Source: an uncultured Oscillospiraceae bacterium
GTDB lineage: Bacteria > Bacillota > Clostridia > Oscillospirales > Oscillospiraceae
Reading direction: 5' to 3'
Length of the DNA: 64,000 nt
Assembly (NCBI GenBank): GCA_934589705.1
Contig: CAKTOH010000002.1
Span: 1-64,000 of the forward strand
Shown here one piece after another: positions 58,036-64,000 of the stretch (positions are counted from its first letter, which is position 1; the number at the start of each line of letters is the position of its first letter). A program made the position numbers and the translations under genes. The notes under the pieces were generated by a model. That model made no database searches, was not told where the DNA came from, and saw only the letters and a program-made list of their open reading frames with translations.

Positions 58036-60333
58036 TCAGCCCTCCTCTTTCTTCTTGGAAGCGGCTTTTTTCGCTGTGGTTTTCTTCGCGGCAGTTTTCT
58101 TGGCGGCGGTCGCCTTGGCCGCGGTTTTCGCAGGCTTCTTCGCCGCCGTCTTTTTTGCCGTGGTCTTCTTGGCGGCAGGCTTTTCCTCCGTTTCGGCGGA
58201 AGCCCCCTCCGTGTCGGCGGTTTTCTTCTTATAGTAGCCCCGCTGGTCTTCTGGCAGGAACCGGGAGCACTTTTCGTTGATGCAGAAGGGCTTCATTCTG
58301 CCCTTGCCGGACTTTTTGAAGAGGGTCTGACCGCACTCCGGGCAGTCCTCCGCCGTGGGCACGTCCCAGGTCATGAAGCCGCACTCGGCACCTTTTTCGC
58401 AGGCGTAGTAAGCGTAGCCCTTCTTGGACTTGCGCTTGAGGATGGCACCGCCGCACTTGGGACACCGGCCGGGCATCTTCTCCACCAGGGGCTTGGTGTT
58501 CCGGCACTCCGGGAAGCCCGGGCAGGCCAGGAACTTGCCGAACCGGCCGGTTTTGATGACCATTTTCCGACCGCACAGCTCGCAGACCTCGTCAGTTTCC
58601 TCCTCAGGAACCTTCAGGCGCACACCCTCCAAGGCCTTTTCCGCATCCTGAAGCTCCTTGCTGAAATCCTTGTAAAAATCGGCGATCAGAGCCTGCCACT
58701 GCTGCTTGCCCTCTTCCACCTCGTCCAAACGGGATTCCATATTGGAGGTAAACTCCACGTCCACAATGTCGTGGAACCGCTCTACCATGAGCCCGGTGAC
58801 GATCTCACCCAGAGGAGTAGGAACCAGACGCTTGTCCTGCTTTTCCACATACTCCCGATCCTCAATGGTGGAAATGGTGGCGGCGTAGGTGGAAGGACGG
58901 CCTACCCCCTTTTCCTCCATGGCCTTGACCAGGGTGGCCTCGGTATACCGGGCGGGAGGCTGGGTGAAGTGCTGAGCCTTCTCCGTTTTGGAAGCGGCGG
59001 CCTTTTCGCCGGAGGTCAGGTCAGGCAAGGGCGAACCCATGGCCTCGCCGTCGTCGTCCCGGCCTTCCTCATAGACCGCGATAAAGCCCGCGAAGCGCAT
59101 ACTCTGATGGCTGGCCCGGAACACATGTCCGGCGCACTCGGTGTCGATGGACACGGTGTCAAAAACGGCGTTTGCCATCTGGGTGGCCAGGAACCGGCTC
59201 CAGATCAGCTTATAAAGCTTATACTGGTCGGTGTTCAGGCTGCTCTTCACCCGCTCCGGCTCCAGCTCCACATGGGTTGGACGAATGGCCTCGTGGGCGT
59301 CCTGGGCACCGGCCTTGGTCTTGAACACATGATGTCCGCCGTAATAATACTCGCTTCCGTACCGGCTGCGAATAAAATCCGCGGCGGCATCCATGGCTTC
59401 CTCGGAAAGCCGCAGAGAATCGGTACGCATATAGGTGATCAGGCCTGTGGTTCCTTCCCCGGCGATCTCCACGCCTTCATAGAGCTGCTGGGCCACCATC
59501 ATGGTCTTCTTGGGGGTGAAGCCCAGCTTCCGGGAAGCCTCCTGCTGTAAGGTGGAGGTGGTAAAGGGAGGGGCGGAGGAACGCTTCTTCTCCGCCTTCT
59601 TCACGTCGGTGACGGTGAAATCCTTCCCGGCAATGTCCCCGATGACGCCATTGGTCTGCTCTTCGTTTTCCAGCTCCCGCTTTTTGGGGCTGCCGTAGTA
59701 ATGCGCCACGAAGGAGCCGGGCTTGCCCACCCGGTTCAGGGTCACGTCCAGAGACCAGTACTCCTTGGGCTGGAAGGCACGGATCTCGTTCTCCCGATCC
59801 ACCACCATCCGGGTAGCCACGGACTGGACACGACCGGCGGACAGCCCCCGGCGCACCTTCTTCCACAGCAGTGGAGACAGCTCATAGCCAACGATTCTGT
59901 CCAGAATGCGGCGGGCCTGCTGGGCGTCCACCAGATCATAGTCAATGTCCCGGGGATGCTGGATAGAATCCTTCACTACCTTCTGCGTAATTTCATTAAA
60001 CGTGACCCGCTGAGCCTTCCCGTCCGTCAGATTCAGAAGCTCCTTCAGATGCCAGGAAATGGCCTCTCCCTCCCGGTCAGGGTCCGTTGCCAGGTACACG
60101 GTGTCCGCCTTGGCGGCGTCCGCCTTCAGCTCCTTGATAAGAGCTTCCTTCCCCCGGACGGGGATATACTGGGGGGTGAAATTGTGCTCCAGATCCACGC
60201 CCATTTTGCTCTTGGGCAGATCCCGCAGGTGTCCCATACTGGCCTTGACGGTATATCCGGGACCCAAATACCGTCCGATGGTCTTTGCTTTCGAGGGGGA
60301 CTCCACGATCACAAGATTGTTCGTCTTTCCCAT
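58036..60333 (-). CDS. topA: DNA topoisomerase I with Lys/Ala-rich tail
   Basis: 765 residues from the ATG at 60333; the longer frame runs into a repeat and is rejected. Toprim domain at the start (NNLVIVESPSKAKTIGRYLG, DPDREGEAISWH), catalytic Tyr in GLITYMRTDSLRLS (about 300), three C-terminal zinc ribbons (CELCGRK, CPKCGG, CPECGQ), then about 60 residues almost only of Lys, Ala and Thr. This histone H1-like tail is known in actinobacterial TopA, where it aids processivity and DNA binding; it is less usual in Clostridia. It relaxes negative supercoils. Confidence 0.96.
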   Translation of the reverse strand: MGKTNNLVIVESPSKAKTIGRYLGPGYTVKASMGHLRDLPKSKMGVDLEHNFTPQYIPVRGKEALIKELKADAAKADTVYLATDPDREGEAISWHLKELLNLTDGKAQRVTFNEITQKVVKDSIQHPRDIDYDLVDAQQARRILDRIVGYELSPLLWKKVRRGLSAGRVQSVATRMVVDRENEIRAFQPKEYWSLDVTLNRVGKPGSFVAHYYGSPKKRELENEEQTNGVIGDIAGKDFTVTDVKKAEKKRSSAPPFTTSTLQQEASRKLGFTPKKTMMVAQQLYEGVEIAGEGTTGLITYMRTDSLRLSEEAMDAAADFIRSRYGSEYYYGGHHVFKTKAGAQDAHEAIRPTHVELEPERVKSSLNTDQYKLYKLIWSRFLATQMANAVFDTVSIDTECAGHVFRASHQSMRFAGFIAVYEEGRDDDGEAMGSPLPDLTSGEKAAASKTEKAQHFTQPPARYTEATLVKAMEEKGVGRPSTYAATISTIEDREYVEKQDKRLVPTPLGEIVTGLMVERFHDIVDVEFTSNMESRLDEVEEGKQQWQALIADFYKDFSKELQDAEKALEGVRLKVPEEETDEVCELCGRKMVIKTGRFGKFLACPGFPECRNTKPLVEKMPGRCPKCGGAILKRKSKKGYAYYACEKGAECGFMTWDVPTAEDCPECGQTLFKKSGKGRMKPFCINEKCSRFLPEDQRGYYKKKTADTEGASAETEEKPAAKKTTAKKTAAKKPAKTAAKATAAKKTAAKKTTAKKAASKKKEEG

Positions 60334-60374
60334 ATGATTAAAATTCTCCGTTTCGTTTATTGGAACTGTTCTTT

Positions 60375-60536
60375 GGGAAGCTCTGATTAAATCGGCAAGA
60401 GCTGGCAGCGAGAGATTTTGTTTCCAGGCAAGGTTTGGAAAATGGAGGAATGCTGTATGCATTTCCCATTTTTCAAACCGCAGACTGGGGGCAAAAGATC
60501 CGCTGCCCAGCCGCAGACGATTTATTCAGAGTTTCC
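60375..60536 (+). repeat. Family-2 palindromic repeat, copy between topA and dprA
   Basis: 162 bp bounded by GGGAAGCTCTGA and TTCAGAGTTTCC. The arms are related as in the other copies. It ends 4 bases from the dprA stop codon and starts 42 bases upstream of topA. Confidence 0.9.
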
Positions 60537-60540
60537 TATG

Positions 60541-61791
60541 CTACTTGAGGGCAATCTGCTTGCCGGGCAGACGTTTGACAACGCCCTTCAGTTCCAGCAT
60601 AGTAAGGATGCCCAGAAGCCGGCCGGTGGAAAGGCCGGTTTCGGCAATCACATCGTCTACCAGTCGGGCTCCGTTTTTCAGGCATTCGGCAATGACCCGC
60701 TCATCCTCACTCAGGCCGGACAGGCGAGCATCCAAGTCACTATAAGCCGTAGGAGCCGGGTTGTCAATGGATTTTTTCTCTAATTTTTTCTTAAGATTCG
60801 ACGTTTCCGAGGGATGAGCCGGTTTTTGAGCCACCTGTAGGGGTGTTTCTTCGGCAGCTGCCCGCACTTCCTCCGGGGAAGCGGTCATCCGCACAGGCGT
60901 GTCCTCCCGGCGCAGTTTGTCCGGGAACATGGCCTGGTATTCACTGAGCACCTCCCAGCCGGAGCTGACGAGAATGGCGCCGTCCCGGAGAAGGGCATTG
61001 CTTCCGGCGCAGGTGGGCACGTCAATGTTGCCGGGCACCACGAACACGTCCCGCCCCTGCTCGGCGGCCAGCCGGGCGGTAATCAGCGCGCCGCTGCGTT
61101 CGGGCGCTTCCACCACCAGCACGCCATTACTCAGGCCGCTGATGATTCGATTCCGCTTGGGAAACGTCCATTTTGTCGGCGGGGTTCCGGGGGCAAACTC
61201 GCTCAGAATACAGCCGTACCGCTCCACGTCCCGGAACAGGGCTCCATTGGAGGGCGGATAGACGATGTCCGCGCCGCAGCCCAGAACACCTACGGTTTTA
61301 CCGCCGGCGGTGAGAGCCCCGGACATGGCCGTGCCGTCAATGCCAAAGGCAAGACCCGACACCACAATGCCGCCGCATTTGCCGATCTGATAGCCCAGCC
61401 GCTTGGCGGCGGTGAGGCCGTAGGCCGAGGCCTTCCGGGTGCCCACAATGCCGATGGTGGGATAGGCGTCAAATTCCGGCAGCCGACCCTTATAATAGAG
61501 CACCATAGGCGGGTCGGGGATGTTTTTCAGCCTGGCCGGATACCCCGCGTCCTGATAAGTCAGGATGTGCAGCTGCTTCCGGTCGCAGACCTCCAGGATT
61601 TCCTCGGAGGAAGTGAGATTTTTGTCCAGCAATCCCTCCAACGCCTCCCGGGTCAGCTCGGGAAGACCACGCAGAGCGGCCTCGTCGGCGTAGAAGATAT
61701 CCTCAGGATCGCAGAAATGCTCCATGAGCACCGCTTTCAGCCGGTCGCTCACACCGGGGCGGTGGGCAAACCATATCCAGTGTGTCAGCAT
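60541..61791 (-). CDS. dprA: DNA-processing protein DprA/Smf
   Basis: 416 residues. Helical SAM-like N-terminus (about 1-75), Rossmann-like DprA core with IGIVGTRKAS (about 113), GGIVVSGLAFGIDGTAM (about 138), FPKRNRIISGLSNGVLVVEAP (about 207) and SGALITARLAAEQGRDVF (about 229). A C-terminal winged helix (about 350-416) is separated by a low-complexity linker. DprA loads RecA on incoming single-stranded DNA in natural transformation. The gene is bracketed by inverted family-2 repeats. Confidence 0.95.
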   Translation of the reverse strand: MLTHWIWFAHRPGVSDRLKAVLMEHFCDPEDIFYADEAALRGLPELTREALEGLLDKNLTSSEEILEVCDRKQLHILTYQDAGYPARLKNIPDPPMVLYYKGRLPEFDAYPTIGIVGTRKASAYGLTAAKRLGYQIGKCGGIVVSGLAFGIDGTAMSGALTAGGKTVGVLGCGADIVYPPSNGALFRDVERYGCILSEFAPGTPPTKWTFPKRNRIISGLSNGVLVVEAPERSGALITARLAAEQGRDVFVVPGNIDVPTCAGSNALLRDGAILVSSGWEVLSEYQAMFPDKLRREDTPVRMTASPEEVRAAAEETPLQVAQKPAHPSETSNLKKKLEKKSIDNPAPTAYSDLDARLSGLSEDERVIAECLKNGARLVDDVIAETGLSTGRLLGILTMLELKGVVKRLPGKQIALK

Positions 61792-61814
61792 CTCTCTTCA
61801 CCCATTCTTTCTTA

Positions 61815-61977
61815 GGGAAACTCCGAATCAATCCCCTGCGGCTGAACAGCGGATCTTTTCCCCTATCCGTGCGGTTTCGAAAGCGGGAAATACACAAAGT
61901 ATTCCTCCGCTTTCGGAACCTTCGGCTAGAGAAAAATCTCTCGCTGTCAGCTCTTGCGGATTGAATCAGAGCTTCCC
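61815..61977 (-). repeat. Family-2 palindromic repeat, copy upstream of dprA
   Basis: 163 bp bounded by GGGAAACTCCGAATCAATC and GAATCAGAGCTTCCC. Read on the minus strand it matches the left arm and most of 19031-19251 without that copy's 58-base tip insertion. It is in inverted orientation to the copy at 60375-60536. Confidence 0.9.
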
Positions 61978-62018
61978 TACTGTTTCTATTTACCTACTTT
62001 GCCTTAATCTTACTTTTC

Positions 62019-62768
62019 TCACTTTTTCATCTGCCACATGACGATGGCGGAAGCAATGGCCGCGTTCAGGGACTCGCAGTGGGGATTCATGGGAATCACC
62101 AGCTCCGCGTCCGCGCTGTCCAGAATCTCCTGCCGGACCCCCTGACCCTCGCTGCCGATGACCACCGTCATCCGGGAAAGGGGTGCCTGACGCAGATCCT
62201 TTGCCCGTTGGCTCAAAGCCGTCACCGCAATGGGGATGCCCGTCTGGGCGCAGGCGGTTTTCGCTTCCTCCCAGGTGGTAAGCACCGGCTGGGTGCGCAG
62301 AACCGCCCCCATGCTGGCCCGGACAACCTTGTGGCTGTAGGGGTCGGCGCAGCCTTCCAGAAGCGCCACCGGAATGTCCAGAGCATCCGCCGTCCGCAAA
62401 ATGGTACCTAAGTTTCCCGGATCCTGAATGCCGTCCAGCAGCAGGCTTCCCGGGGTCGGGGTATAGGGCTTTCGCTCCGGCAACGCGCACAGGAACAGTG
62501 CCCCCTGGGGGGTCTGCATGGGCGACAGGGAGGCCATCACATCCCGGGGCACCCGAATCAGGCGCACATTTTCCGGGAGCTCCGCTTCCACCCCCTCGGC
62601 AAGAATCACCGTGTGAAGCCCCGGGCAGTAGCGGACGGCCTCAGCCAAGAGTTTCGTGCCGTCGGCGGCAAAAAGCCCCGCTTCCTCCCGGGCTTTCCGG
62701 GAGTTCAGCAGCTCTCGCACCTGCCGCAAAAGAGGATTTTTCCGGGAGGTTATCTTCTGCTCCGTCAC
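62019..62768 (-). CDS. SpoU/TrmH-family RNA 2'-O-methyltransferase
   Basis: 249 residues from a GTG at 62768 overlapping the next gene's stop (GTGA). The N-terminal substrate-binding domain is about 1-95 (ITSRKNPLLRQVRELL). The SPOUT knot domain has LDGIQDPGNLGTILRTADAL (about 107), VVRASMGAVLR and VIGSEGQGVRQ (about 193) and ends with VIPMNPHCESLNAAIA (about 222). Targets are likely rRNA or tRNA riboses; the exact site cannot be assigned. Confidence 0.93.
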   Translation of the reverse strand: MTEQKITSRKNPLLRQVRELLNSRKAREEAGLFAADGTKLLAEAVRYCPGLHTVILAEGVEAELPENVRLIRVPRDVMASLSPMQTPQGALFLCALPERKPYTPTPGSLLLDGIQDPGNLGTILRTADALDIPVALLEGCADPYSHKVVRASMGAVLRTQPVLTTWEEAKTACAQTGIPIAVTALSQRAKDLRQAPLSRMTVVIGSEGQGVRQEILDSADAELVIPMNPHCESLNAAIASAIVMWQMKK

Positions 62769-63412
62769 AGCTTCTGCACCGCCTCTAAGGAGTAGTTGTC
62801 TCCCAGCACCACCATCACGTCTCCCGGCTGAATCTGGTAATCCGCGGAAGGGGCTACGTTGGTTTTCTTGCCGCTTTCCACGGCGATGATATTCACGCCC
62901 AGCTTCGCCCGGATGTTCAGCTCCCGGAGGGTCTTGCCAATCCAGGCGGCGGGGGCGGGAATATCCAGAATGCCGTAGTCCGGGCTCAGTTCAATGTATT
63001 CCAGCACATTGTGGGAATTCAGGCTCCGAGCCAGCCGCTGGGCATTCTCCTGCTCCGGAATGGTCACCCGATCCACCCCCAGCTTCTCCAGCACCCGCCG
63101 GTGGGTCTCGTCGTGAGCCTTGCAGATGATATAAGGAACGCCCAGCTCCTTCAGGTTCATGGCAGTGAGCACGGAAGCCGCCAGATTGCTGCCGACGGCA
63201 ATGATGGCGCAGTCGAAGTTCCGGGCTCCCAAGGCACGGAGCACCTCCTTGTCCTGGGCGTCTCCCACCACCGCGTGGGTGACGTCGTCCGCCACCTGCT
63301 GCACCAGGTCGCTGCGCTTATCCACCGCCAGCACCTCCGCCCCCAGGGCGCACAGCTGCCGGGCCAGAGTCTGGCCGAATCGTCCCAATCCAATGATCAT
63401 GTAAGATTTCAT
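62765..63412 (-). CDS. Potassium uptake regulatory subunit, TrkA/KtrA type
   Basis: 215 residues: one RCK unit. Rossmann GLGRFGQTLARQL at residue 8 with acidic AVDKRSDLV (about 30) binds NAD(H) or nucleotide; TrkA-C domain at about 135-215 (IRAKLGVNIIAVES). Single-domain length is that of KtrA, which forms a ring on the membrane subunit. Directly follows the channel gene, 10 bases away. Confidence 0.94.
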   Translation of the reverse strand: MKSYMIIGLGRFGQTLARQLCALGAEVLAVDKRSDLVQQVADDVTHAVVGDAQDKEVLRALGARNFDCAIIAVGSNLAASVLTAMNLKELGVPYIICKAHDETHRRVLEKLGVDRVTIPEQENAQRLARSLNSHNVLEYIELSPDYGILDIPAPAAWIGKTLRELNIRAKLGVNIIAVESGKKTNVAPSADYQIQPGDVMVVLGDNYSLEAVQKL

Positions 63413-63422
63413 GTTGCTTCTC

Positions 63423-64000
63423 CTATCCGATGAGCAGATTGGTTTCCGCGTAACGGAACCGCTCTTCTGCCTTATTCCCTGCCAGGAAGCCCATGCTGAT
63501 GGTCAGCAGACCTACCCGGCCAAAATACATAAAGATAATAATGAGAATCTGGGAGGCCTGGCACAGCCGTCCTGTGGCTCCCGCGGTCAGCCCCACGGTG
63601 CCCAGGGCGGAGGCCGTCTCATACAGGGCATCCGTATAAGATATGGGGCTGGTGATGCTCAGGAAAACGCCGCCCAACAGCGCCAGGGCGATCATCAGGA
63701 AGCCCAAGGTCATGGCATCCAGCACCTGCCCCTGGGGAATGGTTCTCTGGAAGACGCACACCCGGCTTTTTCCCCGGGCCCGAGCCGCCAGGAACAGCAC
63801 CAGCACCACAAAGGTCACGGTTTTCAGGCCGCCGGCGGTGGAGCCGGAGGAGCCGCCGATGAGCATGAAGAACATGGCAATGGCCTTCCCGCCCTCGGTA
63901 AGCAGTGCCTGGTCAAAGGAGGCAAAACCGGCGGTTCTCAGGGTCACGGCCTGGAAAAAGCCGTTGAGCAGCTTGTCCGCGACAGACAAATTGCCCAAAG
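63423..64000 (-). CDS. Potassium uptake membrane subunit, TrkH/KtrB type (5' end outside window)
   Basis: The C-terminal 190 or so residues are present; the start lies beyond base 64000. Visible are selectivity-filter-like segments TAGFASFD (about 20 residues in) and SALGTVGLTAGAT, a pore loop GGSSGSTAGGLKT, and membrane helices between them. KtrB moves K+ coupled to Na+. It would be translated just ahead of the KtrA-type gene. Confidence 0.93.
   Translation of the reverse strand, partial: LGNLSVADKLLNGFFQAVTLRTAGFASFDQALLTEGGKAIAMFFMLIGGSSGSTAGGLKTVTFVVLVLFLAARARGKSRVCVFQRTIPQGQVLDAMTLGFLMIALALLGGVFLSITSPISYTDALYETASALGTVGLTAGATGRLCQASQILIIIFMYFGRVGLLTISMGFLAGNKAEERFRYAETNLLIG

Noticed and set aside
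60334-60462. N-terminal extension of topoisomerase I
   Set aside because: It reads through a family-2 repeat; the Toprim domain begins right after the ATG at 60333.
1-64000. CRISPR array, tRNA, rRNA, integrase or transposase genes
   Set aside because: The repeats are dispersed, not regularly spaced; no cloverleaf or rRNA-like sequence and no transposase-like protein was found in either strand.

Overview
The window is a stretch of chromosome from a G+C-rich, low-oxygen-type Firmicute, most likely a gut Clostridia of the Oscillospirales (Faecalibacterium/Oscillibacter-like). The reasons are strong AAGGAGG-type ribosome binding sites, -35/-10 promoters with 16-17 bp spacers, a four-cluster ferredoxin, Gram-positive envelope genes (LCP-family ligase, SecG, TetR-controlled MMPL transporter, lipoprotein) and the order rnc-plsX-trmFO-topA-dprA. 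This placement is inference from gene content. I see no rRNA, tRNA, CRISPR array, prophage or transposase gene.

Layout. 1-6000: lipoprotein, polyferredoxin, LytR-CpsA-Psr (LCP) ligase, and a two-gene heterodimeric ABC exporter. 6000-15000: a divergent TetR / MMPL module in which the transporter is translationally coupled to a 1343-residue GLUG-repeat envelope protein and is preceded by a 19-codon leader ORF; then a membrane-anchored, SleB-like protein behind a structured leader. 15000-20900: CarD-like regulator, sugar acetyltransferase with pepD, a PHP-domain protein, secG and prfB. 20900-53750: a 33-kb cell-surface glycan locus, all on the minus strand. 53850-64000: housekeeping genes (sugar-kinase-like phosphotransferase, rnc, plsX, trmFO, topA, dprA, SpoU-type methyltransferase, Trk/Ktr potassium uptake).

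The glycan locus divides into two units. Unit 1 (53744 to 36346, promoter at 53802-53830, terminator at 36307-36337) looks like a complete Wzx/Wzy pathway. It has a CapD/PglF-like 4,6-dehydratase, a 4-ketoreductase-like epimerase and a PglC-type initiating transferase. It also has capE-capF-capG for UDP-N-acetyl-L-fucosamine, six glycosyltransferases, an O-acetyltransferase, a LicD phosphotransferase, Wzy polymerase and Wzx flippase. Unit 2 (36203 to 20893, promoter at 36271-36299) has no flippase or polymerase; it carries a Wzm/Wzt-type ABC exporter whose ATPase has a carbohydrate-binding C-terminal extension, a NodB-type deacetylase and twelve glycosyltransferases. The cell therefore probably makes two separate surface polymers. 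The LCP protein elsewhere in the window is the kind of enzyme that would attach such polymers to the wall.

The window also carries at least four families of short non-coding repeats (about 65-220 bp) made of nested palindromes. Several sit exactly at gene ends and supply the stop codon: family 1 for a glycosyltransferase and the LCP gene, family 2 for the lipoprotein. Two inverted family-2 copies bracket dprA. These repeats and the MMPL/GLUG module are the least explained content.
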